Shown here in pieces: positions 13,901 to 27,300 of a DNA stretch of 64,000 bases. The stretch spans positions 496,001 through 560,000 of the forward strand of contig JAQGEQ010000204.1 of NCBI GenBank assembly GCA_034620365.1. The letters run 5' to 3'. Origin of the DNA: Pegea sp. RAD2-039. Its lineage: Eukaryota > Chordata > Thaliacea > Salpida > Salpidae. The notes beneath the pieces are model-generated. The model ran no database searches, was not told the DNA's origin, and saw only the letters and a list, made by a program, of their open reading frames with translations. How positions within the stretch are numbered: the first letter of the stretch is position 1; each line of letters starts with the position of its first letter. The translations under genes were made by a program, and so were the position numbers.

Positions 13901-14664
13901 CTAATTATACAGCAAAATATCTTATCTTCTTTTGTTTGAGCTTTATGGTTAATACTTACAAACGATACTTTCCATTTACAATAGTTCTGGTTTTTCTGAT
14001 TGAATGAAATTCAGAAAGTTTATATCAAGATTTTTTTTACAAATAATCGTTCCATTATTTAATCAGCATTTTTTAAAAGAAGATCATGATACAAGTGAGT
14101 CATCTGATGTGTACATAACAGTTTTAATTCCGTACAATATAAACTACTTTTACATTATTTATCAATAGCGCTGAAGTCGTGCTATCTTAGAAGGCTTCTT
14201 CTGCTAATATATAGTCTGACGTATTTTTTACGGGAGTAGCTTTATAGGGTAGACAAGTGCAAATCAGCCTAACAGTATTGCTTAAATGTATTTTACGTGT
14301 ATAACAGCTCAGACAGTTTGTCATAAAATTTATTTAAGACTATTTTCTGGAAATAACGATGGCTATGGTTTAATTAGCTAGATTTTAATTAAAAGCAAAT
14401 ATTTGGCAGAGTCTCAAAAGTTCAACATATTCATTGCACAAGAGAATTGCTCTTTCCGGGAATCAAATATTTTTATTTAAGATTTACAATAACCTCAAAA
14501 CAATACTATCTACGAAACTATTTTGTTTATTTTATTTTAGAGTTGATTCACCGATAGTTTTGTTTGTATTCTAATACCAAGTTTAGACAAAATATTGTTA
14601 AAAATCAATTATATCGCAGAATACAGTAAATTTATGAAACAACTCGAAGCTTTTACAAAACAAA
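10996..14664. other. intergenic, no gene recognised
   Basis: AT-rich sequence between the start of paralog A and the end of IFT43. It should hold the promoter of paralog A just above 10995. I saw no exon with splice sites and no recognisable protein; the short open frame at 12476-12703 has no family resemblance and strong AT bias. Confidence 0.5.
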
Positions 14665-15629
14665 TTAATCATCTTCATTTTCAATTATCTTTGTTGGGTT
14701 TGTTTTCTTTGACTTTAAATTTGATGAGACATCAGTAAAGAGCTTGTCCCAACTCCATACCATATCTACTTCTTCACGTATTTCATCTTGAGATGAAAGA
14801 TTTCTAACCAACATTTTTAAATCAGTAGATTCATCAAGCATTCGAAAAGATGCACTATTCATTAAATCGGCATCAAGCTCTCTGTTACAGGAAGTTTTTA
14901 TCACGTGCTTTTTACAATACTTTACGTAACTCACCGATAAGTTGCGATGTCTTTGTTGAGCAACTGAGGAGGGGCAGCTATCTCTTGAGCCATATCTTCA
15001 TCTTGAATATCATCAAGATCGGGAATAAACTCTAATTCAGTTTCATCTTCATCATCTCTTTGTATAAGACGTGAATCAACAACTACTTTATCTTGTGCAC
15101 TTGTATTCGAACCCCAGCCTGTTTGACGTTCGCTTTTTCTCACTCTAGGGGCTTTTTGTGGTTTTTCTATATCATCATCCAAACTGAGTTCAGAGATCTT
15201 TTTTTCAACTGCTGCTTCTGGATACACAAGGAAACTGAAATTATTGGTTTGAATTTTAAATTCAATGTAAACAAAATATTCCTTTTTGTAATAACTTAAA
15301 AAGGAAATAAATCTTTTAACCCAACTAGAATTTGCAGAAATTATTGATGTCTATATACAGTAACTTTATAAGATTAAATATTTTATCGCGATGAAATAAA
15401 AGAGCATTATTATTAAATAAACAAATATTTCTTTGCAATAACTATTGTGTAAAGAACAACACCTCAAAAGTATTTAAAAGTTCCGAATAAAACCAGGGAA
15501 TTAATATTAGTGAGTCGTAACAATAAATACTCAAAACACAAAAAGTTTGATTAAATCACCTTTTTTTGCTCTTCTTCCTTTAGATGGTTTTGATTTTAAA
15601 TTGGATGGATTAAAATCATAGTCTTCCAT
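14665..15629 (-). CDS. IFT43: intraflagellar transport protein 43 (IFT-A complex)
   Basis: Three exons on the minus strand: 15629-15560 (MEDYDFNPSN...KGRRAKK), 15234-14935 and 14881-14665, ending in TAA. The core matches IFT43: an acidic LEFIPDLDDIQDEDMAQEIA followed by AAPPQL, then a spliced TYR|ELDADLMNSASFRMLD, DLKMLVRNLSSQDEIREE, and VWSWDKLFTDVSS. IFT43 is a small subunit of the IFT-A complex, which drives retrograde transport in cilia. The intron between the last two exons is 53 nt and rebuilds R-ELD in frame. Exon 1 and exon 2 as written are one base out of phase; the 7-A run at the end of exon 1 is the likely site (assembly error), or a small exon is missing. Identity is secure, the N-terminal join is not. 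Confidence 0.9.
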
Positions 15630-18398
15630 TATTTGCAATCTAACTATATTATCTGCAATAGAGCTTATTAAAGCTTAAAAATTGTATCATTATTAAAAAT
15701 ATTTCATTTTAAACGATAAAATCCTAATGAAACTTAAATTCGTTGAATTAAATTTGTTTTCATGTTTTACAAAGCTTCTGATTATCATATGATCTTTTAA
15801 TATAAAAAAAGAAATTAATTTAAAACACAAAGCTTTTTTTTCAGTTTTGTTAAAAACAAAATATTTGCCAGTCTAAAGTGCTACAGATAAAGTACATTTT
15901 TATGTTGTGGTGAGTTTTGTAGACAAATAAGAGCATCTAATGTCAAAGCTTCTATTACATTAAAACAGATCTTATAAAAGTTATGAGTAATTACGATTTA
16001 CATAAATATAACTAAGACAGTAAGTGATTGCATCTTTTAAAACATTCATAACATTTTAGTCCTAGTTACAATAGCATTATTTTTGTTAATCTATATTTAA
16101 TTTCTAAAGTATTTTTTGAACTATAAGAAATATAGCAAAAATATCAGTTTCAAAATCTAAAATCTTCTAAAATAACAATTTAATTAATAATTTTTAAATT
16201 GACAAAAATATTCTAAGATATACTTTTTTATATTATCTAACTAGATAAAATGAAAATATTTTTAGATAAGGATTTCATTAGTTCAGCTAGTTACTTTAAT
16301 TTATCAAATAATAAATTCTTGCCAAACAAGATTTATTAATTAAAAATCATATAACATTAAGTACTATATTCTAAATTTCAAAGTATCAGTACATTTCCAA
16401 AATAGTTATAAATTATAGCTTTGTATATAGGCACATAAGTTTTAAAAAATATTTGAAGATTTAATTTAACATTAAAAAATCTTTATTTTTTAAAACTTTC
16501 CTCAATTTAATATATAATCATACGCATTGTTGTCTGAATCTTTTAATGTTAAAATTGAAATAAATTATTTGCATCAAGTAAAACTTTTATGAGCAGATTG
16601 AAAAAATATATTTTGTAAACATTTAACCTATCAAGAGCTGTTTTCACTATAAAGAAATTAATTTTTTTTATTGGAATTTTAAAATAATAAATTTCAGCAT
16701 ACTACTTTTGGTGAGTACGTTAAAATATTTTCACTTATCACAATAAACTATTGATCAGTTTGATAATTTTTAAAATATTATGAACATAATTTTTTGAAGT
16801 ATTCATGGCTGTGAATTTTGGTAAAACAAAACTTTGCATAAACTTTAAAATTGAACCAGCTGATAAATATATAAATACAGAAGAACTAGGTATTTATAAA
16901 AATTTACATGGTCACTATGATTAATTTTTCTGATAAGCGTTTACAAATATATTTTTGAACAGAGTTTAGTCGTTGCTATTTACATTGATGTTTACTGAAG
17001 CGTGCAGTAATACTCTTATGGCTTTTTAAGTTATTATCGGTTTGAAATTTGAAAACATTTAAGCTAGTTGTTTAAAAGACGAAAAGAGCAACAGAAACAA
17101 TTGTAGATCAAAGCATGACTACTAATGTTTTTTTTAGGATTTTTTGGAATAAAAAAGAAGCAAAAAAATGTAAGACTAGTCTGTTTCTTTAAGTTTATAG
17201 ATTTTACTACTTGTCTAAGTTTTTAAATTGATGGTCGAAGTGACTGCTTTATACCAATAAAGCACAATCTTATTATATATCTTTAACACCATATCTAAAA
17301 AAATAAAATTCTATGGTAACCTAACTGTAATTTTAAATGTAAATTTAGTTTTAAAGCCCACTCCAACATCGCTTAAACGTGAAGCCAAAACGTGGATTAA
17401 TGACAAAAGCAGAAAATTAATTAAATACTTAAATAGTAATTTCTTATTATTTTATCTTTAAAATTTTATATTTTGGTAATAAAATTTCACGAATTAATAG
17501 TGTCGTTATTTGATGTAGTAATAACTGAATATTTATGCTTTATCAGTTATAATTGGATAGATGATAATATTAGGTATACTGAGTAATTGAAATAATTTAT
17601 CAAATCTTTTTTAGTTTTATGTTTTTTTTAAGAATTCGACAATTCTTTTTTATGTTTGCTGTTAACAACATATGAAATTTTGTAAAAAAATTAGTCAATT
17701 TAATTTTAAAGTGTCTTGTGGTCAGGTTTAAACAACTTTTTAATCACATAATAACCAAAAAATTGTTCAAAACTTTTTAGAAAGAAAAATGATTAACAAG
17801 ATACAAACTGCTGTTATAAAATCTTACATTAAACTAAATTTATATTCTTTATTTGATAAAAGTAAGACATTCTTTTCTTTGAAAGATTTAAGAGCTATAA
17901 CGGAAATAAATTATAGAAGTATTCTAAATAGTTCGACTTTTTTTGAAAATTAGGTACATGACAAAAAAACTATCCGTGTTTCTAGTAAAAACTTCGAATT
18001 TTCGCTAATCTTACAACTTTTCTGCTTAATGCCTAATCAGAGCTGTATTCTAGACTTAGAACTTGCAAGGCAGCTACTAAAATAGCGAATAAAAGTAGAA
18101 TGCTATTAAGAAGCAAAGACAGTTGTTTCATAAAACTATCAAAACGAGTTGTTGATAAACATTTATTTAAATCTTTAAAATCAAACAACAACTTAAAAGA
18201 AAATAATATTTGAAACATTTATTGGCAATAGTTGACGATGAATTTCAATTTTTGTTTTGATTTATTCTATAAAATGTTCAATTTATCTGCTGTTAGCAGC
18301 TCAGTTGTTTAAAATATTCAATTTTTCTAAATTCTGAAAAATAAAATTAATCTCGTTAGATAGAAATATGTACATTTATATAATAAGTTGATCTAGTT
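15630..18398. other. intergenic, no gene recognised
   Basis: AT-rich gap between the IFT43 start and the end of paralog B. A minus-strand open stretch at 18033-18218 has a hydrophobic run (LLLNSILLLFAILVAALQVL) and was considered as a last exon for paralog B, but its splice phase does not fit. Nothing else was seen. Confidence 0.5.
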
Positions 18399-21300
18399 TT
18401 AACCACTTTTAGAATAAGATAGCATAACATTTTTGTCGAAAAAACAGCTAAAAAAAGTTAATTTCAAAACTAAGTTTTACTTTTGTTTTTATAAAAGCAA
18501 AATTGTTAAAACTGTTTTTAGATTTTGATACTGGATTGTTGTAATTGAAAGCTTACTTACCTTAACAAGTCAAGTAATTGGTCTTTCAACCGCTTAACAA
18601 ACTTGTAAAGTGTTCTGACTTGTGTTCTAAATGCTCGCTTTTTAGCAAATCTTTTGCCAACTATGGTCTATAACAAAACACAACGTTTGAAATCGAAAAT
18701 TCTTCATTTTTATTCAATGAAAATTTTATTTTTTTTACCTCTAGCTCACGCTTGCTTGCATGGTCGATTCCAGCAGCGAAAAAAGTGAAGTTTTTTGCTC
18801 CAGAGTTTGTAATTATATTTTCCATTATATCGTTATCGTTTGCACTAAAATAGAAATAGAACATTTCAAATGTCTTTCATATAAATAACTTAGAAGCTTG
18901 AAAAACGTTTCTACTTACAAAAAACATTTTTAAAATATTTATACTTACTATCCGTCGGTTACAACAATTATTACTTTCTCCACGCATGGATCAATGTATC
19001 TTCCGGTTTTAGGAAAATCATAATCAACAGCTTTTAAAATAGCATGAGCTGTGTAAGTTGTGTAACCGTCTGGAACTATTTTTCTTAATGCCACCTGCAT
19101 TAATTAATAGTCAGCAGTAAATTTCTGTACTTGAAACAACTTTTAGTGAGCTCTTACATTAAATTCAAGATGGTTAGTAAATTCGCCGATATCTATTTCA
19201 GTCGATAAATATCTCTGCTTTTCCATTGATCTGATAATAAAGAATTTTGGTTTCTTAAGATTAGCAACATTGAGTGTTTAGAAAATTTATAAATAGTTGA
19301 TAATTAGTCTTAAATCAAAATAAAATAGCATAAGCTTCAACAACGTGTTTATTATAAATTCAATTTATTATAAATTTTAAAATATTCAAACATTTTTACT
19401 TATAACGCAATTTATCGCTCGATATTTAAACTATTTTTGAGACTTGGTGATGACTTATAACGAGTAATAACTAGTTATTTACTGTAAACTTAAAAGCTAG
19501 TACCGATATAAAGCAACCGAGACAGAGTAACTAAAAAACTTATAGCATTTTGATCTACCAATTGACTTTGATCAAACTCTTGTAAACTCTAGAAGTTAAG
19601 TAAGATTTCACTAATAATGACTAAACAACAGATAATGAAAAATCACTTTGAGAAAATGATTCTATTTACTGTGGTATATTTCATCAAATATATTTCAAGC
19701 ACAAAATTTATGCTGTTATTTAGTAAATAACTTAGTAGATCACCTCGAGCCACTGTAGTGAGAATACTGCATGACTCCAACCTTATTTTTAGTCAAATCC
19801 AGATATGAAGTTAGATTTCGAGTAAAATCTAATACTAAATTAAAACTTTGTGTACTCATTGAGCCAGATCCATCTAAAAGAAACATTAAGTCCAATGACT
19901 TTGCCTTACAATCTGCAATTAAATTGTTAATAATCAGATTGTTAGCTGTCGATGGAAGTAATAAAACACTGACCACTCATGCTGGAGCTTGAAAGTGTTG
20001 GTTGCGGCAACATATCTATCAAAACAAGATATTTTTGAGAAAAAAAAGATATTTCATCGTTTCAACAAATAGTTTTCATCAAACATAAAATAGCTGATTG
20101 ATAATATTTTAAAAAATGAAGTATGACTTTGATAACTAATATTAAAGAACAATGGTTTACATTGAGACTTAATATATATGATGATATAAATATAAATAAC
20201 TAAGTTTTTTTCTTACTTCTTGAATTTTCTTTAACTAGGACTACAAAAGCTGAAACACAAAAGTCATTTAAAGAAATGTTTACAACTTTTTCCAAAAACT
20301 TACATATGCAATGAGGAACAAATGAAGAGTCAATCAAATCGATTAGTTTTTCTGAAATCATTGAATGAAAAACCGAATTTCCAAGCTTTTCTTCAAAATA
20401 AGATATAGTTGGAAGTATATGATTTACAACTTGTGAGCAACTTCTTAGTTGTAAAGATATTCCTTCCTTATATTCCATATAGTTTCTAACAAAAATAAGT
20501 TATGGTAAATTACAAACTTCAGATGAAATAAGCTGTGAATAATTGCCTCACTTGCAAAATGTTAAAAAGTCTTTTTTTGACTTTGTTCTATTTTCAAAAT
20601 TCTTTTGAAGTCTGTTGATTTCGTTTAAAGCTTCAAAGGCACAAGAGTCAGTCAAATTAGTTTCATCTTTTAAAAAGTTGTTATTTAGATTAATAACTGA
20701 AAGACTTGAACCATCTTCTCCAGAACAAATTAAGTTTTCGGTGGGTTGTAAAAGAAATGGTTGAGTGTAGTGTAGAGCATTTTTAACATCCTATAAAGAA
20801 GCAAACTTGTTGTAAGGACCACAAAATACTTGTGAAATACTCACTTGAGTGTATGCAGCAAATGAATCATTACGAAGAATAATAGAAGGGTTTGTTCCCG
20901 TAGAGCATATTTGTATCATTCCAATCATACAACTTTCTAAATGCTGCATGTACAAACTGCAAACAACATAATATTTAATGAAAAACTATCGATAGTAACA
21001 CACTTACTTGCAGGATAGACTGTCTTCGAATGGAGCTTCATTGAGAAAGGAAGCCACGCACAGCCAGATTTTATTATATGTTTCTACCCAATTGCATCCT
21101 GGTAAAAACGGAATAGTGTCAGGATTGCTTTTTTCTCTTTGACATTCAACCAGTTCTGCTCGACTTTCAGAAACAAATGGTGTGCTTGTTGTCCCATGAA
21201 TATTTGTGAAGATTTCTTCATCTGTTGTGGTGTTTATGTCAACTTTATCAAGTAGTGTTGTATTTGGAACAGTTGATTGGGTAACTTCGTCATCAATAGT

Positions 21301-24300
21301 TGCATTCATTGCTTGCACATGCATATATGGGTTTAATGTTGTTGTCCTTGCATCCGTCACATTTATTTCTTCATTTAAGGATGCGTTTGTCTTGGCAATT
21401 GTTTCAATAATTAAATGATTTGTTGTAATATGTAGTTTCGCTGTTCCATTGGCTTCGGTTTCAGTTACTGGACTTGTTTTATTAATTTCACTGAGCACTG
21501 TTAGTTTTGTTGTTACATCAAATGGTTCCACAACTGGTTTTACTGTTGAATCAAATGGTTCAACAACTGGTTTTACTGTTGTATAAAATGGTTCAACAAC
21601 TAGTTCTGTTGTTGTTTCAAATGGTTCAACAACTGGTTCTGTTGTTGTTTCAAATGGTTCGACAACTGGTTTTACTGTTGTATAAAATGGTTCGACAACT
21701 GGTTTTGTTGTTGTTTCAAATGGTTCAGCAACTGGTTTTGTTGCTGTTTCAAATGGTTCGACAACTGGTTTTGTTGTTTTGTCAAATGGTTCAACAACTA
21801 GTTCTGTTGTTGTTTCAAATGGTTCCACAACTGGTTCTGTTGTTGTCTCAAATGGTTCAACAACTGGTTTTGTTGTTGTTTCAAATGGTTCGACAACTGG
21901 CTTTGTTGTTGTTTCAAATGGTTCGACAAATGGTTTTGTTGTTTTGTCAAATGGTTCAACAACTAGTTCTGTTGTTGTTTCAAATGGTTCAACAACTAGT
22001 TCTGTTGTTGTTTCAAATGGTTCGACAACTGGTTCTTTTGTTGTTTCAAATGGTTCGACAACTGGTTCTGTTGTTGTTTCAAATGGTTCGACAACTGGTT
22101 TTGTTGTTGTTTCAAATGGTTCGACAACTGGTTCTGTTGTTGTTTCAAATGGTTCGACAACTGGTTCTGTTGTTGTTTCAAATGGTTCGACAACTGGTTC
22201 TGTTGTTGTTTCAAATGGTTCGACAACTGGTTCTGTTGCTGTTTCAAATGGTTCGACAACTGGTTTTGTTGTTGTTTCAAATGGTTCGACAACTGGTTTT
22301 GTTGTTGTTTCAAATGGTTCGACAACTGGTTCTGTTGTTGTTTCAAATGGTTCGACAACTGGTTTTGTTGTTGTTTCAAATGGTTCGACAACTGGTTCTG
22401 TTGTTGTTTCAAATGGTTCGACAACTGGTTCTGTTGTTGTTTCAAATGGTTTGACAACTGGTTCTGTTGTTGTTTCAAATGGTTCAACAACTGGTTTTAC
22501 TGTTGAATCAAATGGTTCAACAACTGGTTCTGTTGTTGTTTCAAATGGTTCAACAACTGGTTCTGTTGTTGTTTCAAATGGTTCGACAACTGGTTCTGTT
22601 GTTGTTTCAAATGGTTCAACAACTGGCTCAAGAGTTTTGTTGTACAGATCAATCACTTGTTTATTTGTTGTCTCAGAAATTTTTGTGTTCTGTCCATTGG
22701 TTATGTTAAATGGTTCACTTATCTTTCCTTCTGTTGTTTTAAATATTTCAGTTAAAGATGCTTTAGATGTATTCAAATATTTGCTTGCAGGTTCAGTTGT
22801 TGTAATTAATGGTGTAATTGCTGATAGTGTTGTTACGTTGAGGCTGTCATTTGTTAGATTTATTGGTTTTTCGGTTTTGTTTGTAGCATTAAGTGACTGT
22901 TTTTCTGTTTGCATGTCAAAAGTAAATTGCTCAGTTGTCATTGGTTCTGTGAAAGAAGAAATTTTATTTGATTTTTTTGTTGTCATTCTCTGAGTTGTTT
23001 CACTGATATCAGATATCATAGTAATAAGTGCTTCATTTGGTAGAAAGGTAGTTGCAACTCCTGATAAGAAAATAAACTTTTTTCAACAAATAAAATTACA
23101 GATGAAAAAATATCTAACCTGGTCGAGTATTTGTGGTATCCACGTCACTTTTGCTTTGCTGAGTACAGCCAGACTGGTTGCAACAGCTTAGTCGGCACCT
23201 AGTTACTTGAGCAGACTCATTGAAAGCTTGCAATGTCGCCCTAATGATTTCAGAGCAGGATACTTCTTCGCATTTTTTAGTACAATCTTTATGATTTAGT
23301 TTAACTGCAATGTTTCAAAGATTTTTGATTATTACTTTTGATAGAAGCTCAACTTAAATATGAACTGTAACCTGCTGATTGTATATCTGAACCAAATTGT
23401 GGCAAAACCATTAACTCTGCGGAAAAACAGGAAAAGTTTTCTTCGCATTTAATCATTTTTTGAGTATTAATTTGGATCTTGCCGGCAAAGTCGACATATG
23501 TTCCAACAAAGCATTTTACTTGTTTATCTGAAAATATTATTTGATTGGTACAAATTAAATGAAAGTTTCAAAGCTTACGAAAAAGTTGGTTATTGGTGTT
23601 AGTTGTAAACAAACATTTTATATCTGGTAAGTGTATCAAACTTACTTGCTAATAATGGTTTCATTGTAGAATATTTAAAACTCACTGGCATCGTTGTTGT
23701 GACTAAAAATTCAAATTAAGCAAACTTAAAAGCATATATAAGTTTGTAAAGAAATATATTTTGCAAATAACAAGAAAATTGAATATGAACTAATAATTAA
23801 GGTTTTTGATTTTACATAAATATTATATTCTATTAATGTATCATCATCTAAAAAAAGAAATATTGCTGATAATTTGCAGATAAATATCCTCTCCTTGTGA
23901 AATTTATTAAACAAGTATTGAAAAAAACAAATTTTTATATCAACTCACTGCCGACATCATCATCAGTTTTCAACAGTGGATGAGTTACTGCTTCTTTTAC
24001 CAGATTTTCAATTGAGGCTGGAGTTGAAAAGTTTTCTGATTTTAAAGTTGTTGAAAGAAACTCTGTTCCATTTAAAGTTGTTGTCGTACGTAATTTTGTT
24101 AAATATGAATTTGTGGTTAGGGATTCTGCTGTTGTAAGCGCTGTTGTAAGAATGGCTTTTTCTTTTGAGGTTTTTGTGAGTGTTCCTATTAATTCTTCAG
24201 TTGTTGTTGTGGGTCGCACCGTCGTTGAAGTTTTCCTTGTTGATGAATTTGTTGTTGACATTTGTGTTGTTAAAGGAATTCTTATTGTTTCTGAAGTTGT

Positions 24301-27300
24301 TCTCTGATTTGTTGCTACTGTTGGAACTGCTGCAACGTTGGTTGTCAGGAGTTGTTCAGGAGTTGTAGTCTCTGATAATAAAGCTGCTATTAAAAGTTAT
24401 TTTTATGAAATTATTTATATCTTTATGTTTTAATCTAAAATTATAATTGTTCTTCAATTACCTTTTGTAAGAAAGTAACCTAAGAAACCAGAGTTGACGA
24501 TACTATTATCTGATATGAAATTTAATGTTACTGTTGATGTTTTTGAAACAAGGGTTGTCACTGCTTTTTTCCCTTTTAATCTTGTTTGCTGGACATCTCC
24601 ATCAATAATCTAAAAGTAATTAGTTGATATAAAAATCAGATTTATTGTCGTCATGATAAATGAGGAAAGAACTCACATCAAGGTAATCGCAGCACGCTTC
24701 TGTGTGAAAATGAGTGAATGTGATTTGAATGACTTCTCCTGGAGGAGCTCTCAACTTCCAAGTGCAGTTAGCATTCATTGGATATGCCAAAGGATAATCA
24801 GGTGAAGAAATCTCTTGTTTTACTACACCGGCTTTTCGATCAAAACCACATGTTTCTATAAAATGAGTTATTAATGAAAACACGCAACTTACATTTTTAC
24901 AACTTTTTATTTCAGTAAATACTCAAAACCTAAAATATTTTAATACGTTGATCTCTCGATACTAAGTTGGATACATTTCCGATTTTTATTTAGTTTACTT
25001 TTAAAAGTATTTGAAATTAAAAGTTATCAAAACTTGGATCCTACAAACAATTATGATTATTTAATTATTCAACCATAAATACGCTTTTTAACTAAAAAAC
25101 ATAAAATGCTAAATAGAATAGTACAGCCTTGTGTACTATTTTAGCTTTAGCATACTTTTGTTGACACAGAAACTTGATCTAACCTTCTTTTTGCTTTGTA
25201 GATTCAGTTGTAAGAATAAGATCTTGTGGCTCGTAACCATATCCTGAAATTTCGTGATTATATGGTTAACGCTGAATGAATCACTGCTTAAAAACTATTA
25301 TTACCAGTTTTCGAGCACCAACTTACCCGTGGCATAAATTAATTTGAAGCCAGTGTGCTGAACGGACGAGTCGCTAAGGAAACGGACAATCAGAAGATTA
25401 GAAGTTGTGACGTAATCCATTTTTTGAAGAACATCTCCTGAGCCTCTCATCATCACAACACCGTTATCTAGAAGCTAATGACTAGCCCATTTTACTTCCT
25501 GGTTTAACTTATCGATATTACAATAAGTATCTTTGAACCAAGTTTTGAAATATTCTAGTTAATTTATCAATAAAAATTAAAACAATTAGTTTTTACTTCT
25601 ACGTGATCACAACATTGTTCTGTTTGCATGTCTTGAAAATGAATCCTTATGAATGTATCATTTCCAGGAGCACGAATTACCCACTGACAATTAAGATTAG
25701 GTGCATACTCTTCAGGATAATTAGGTGTCTCAATCACTTGCGGAAGATCACTAGAAACTTGTTCAAACCCACAGCCGACTGCAAGAACGAGATTAAATTT
25801 CAATCTCAATAAATCATCATAAAGACTCAATAAAAATGAACTCTGACCTGCAACAGCCCGTGTAGTAGTTGACTGTGTCGTGGTTAACTTGACTAGAGTA
25901 AATCTAAAGTAAGAGGTTTAGGGGTAATTACAAAGAGAACTCACGTGTCCTGAAATGAGCGACTAGTCCAGCCCTTTCTTCAAACTGGTCACTTTCAAAT
26001 ATGAGAGTCAGATGGTTTCCAGGAGATACAAAGCGTTGCTGATGCTTAATTACACCTGATACTTCTCCAACTCGATCATTTCCGGAGTATATCTGTAATA
26101 ACTCAACATCATTCTTGCTTGGATCACAAAACAACGAATTTGTTGCTTAAACAGAAACCAAAAATAAACTGACAAATAGTTTGTCGCAACATTTCTCTGT
26201 TTCGCCTTCATCTATCAACAGTTCAATCTTCTCATCATCTGGTGCATGAAGAATCCACATGCACTGGATAGCTCTTGGATATTCAATCGGATATCCAGGA
26301 GTTTGTATCAATTGTAACTCATCAGTCGATATCTTTTCAAACCCACAAACACCTGAAGTTGAACATCAAAAATCGATCAACTAAATGTCAAGCTGTCAAC
26401 TAACTTGGTAGATCTAAATCTGGAGGGTCATCCGTAAACACTGCAAAAGTACCGAATCAATCAAAGCGTTGCTTGACGTCACAAACTTACCTGCTCGAAA
26501 AATCCCGCGGAATCCCCGACTCATCAACTCTTCGTCTGAATGAAATCTGATTCTAGCAACTGCATCAACTGCCAATAAGTAATAAAATGATTTGTCGGAG
26601 CTGACCGGTCTCTCCAACGCCACTTCGTTTTCAAACGGCTAAAAGTGACCTAAGATCAGATCAACAACTTCCAGTCGCTCTTCATCTTACTTGGACATAG
26701 TCGCAGCAGCGTTCTACATCAACATCTGAGATTGTGAGCTGAATCCTTCCCCCGGGAGGAGAAGTTATGATCCAATCACAATCAACATTTGCAGGATACA
26801 TGTTTGGAAAGTTTGGTGAAGAGATCAGGACTTCTTCTTCGCTTCCAACAAAGTTTCCCCCGCATATAGGCGATGGTGACGTCACTGCTTCTGTAAGTCA
26901 CGTGACATGTTAACAAGCTAAATATTCATTTTGAAATTACACAAAAATCTTTTCGTTTGTATCTAGATTAAACATTACCAGCAAGCTTACAAGTTACCTT
27001 CAGTGGTCCTCACAGAAGTAGAAGATGGAATCGAAGGTTGAATAGAATCCTTATCATCTGGAATATCTAAAAATAAATAAAAAAAAGTTCACATTTCTTA
27101 TCGCATTATTGGTGAAAGATCCCAACCTGATGCTGTGTAGCTGATGTTAAAAGCGTTTCGACCATTTGACCTCCCAGATTTGAAGTGCAAAGTGACAAAA
27201 GTTCCATGAGTTAGTAAACGGAGACCAGGTAACACGTTGTCCTCATTTAAACGAATGATCAAATTACTTTCAATTGAATTTTCAATCGAGTCAGCATCGT

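Noticed and set aside
18033-18218. Last exon with a transmembrane segment for paralog B
   Set aside because: Available acceptors do not match the phase-2 donor at 18561, whereas exon 18447-18399 does. Kept only as an alternative possibility.
21507-22993. Long open frames on the plus strand (about 315 and 404 codons) and a second minus-strand frame of 164 codons
   Set aside because: They are other-frame readings of the 33-bp coding repeat; the unit length is a multiple of 3 and lacks stops in those frames. Composition is extreme and no splice or start context supports them.
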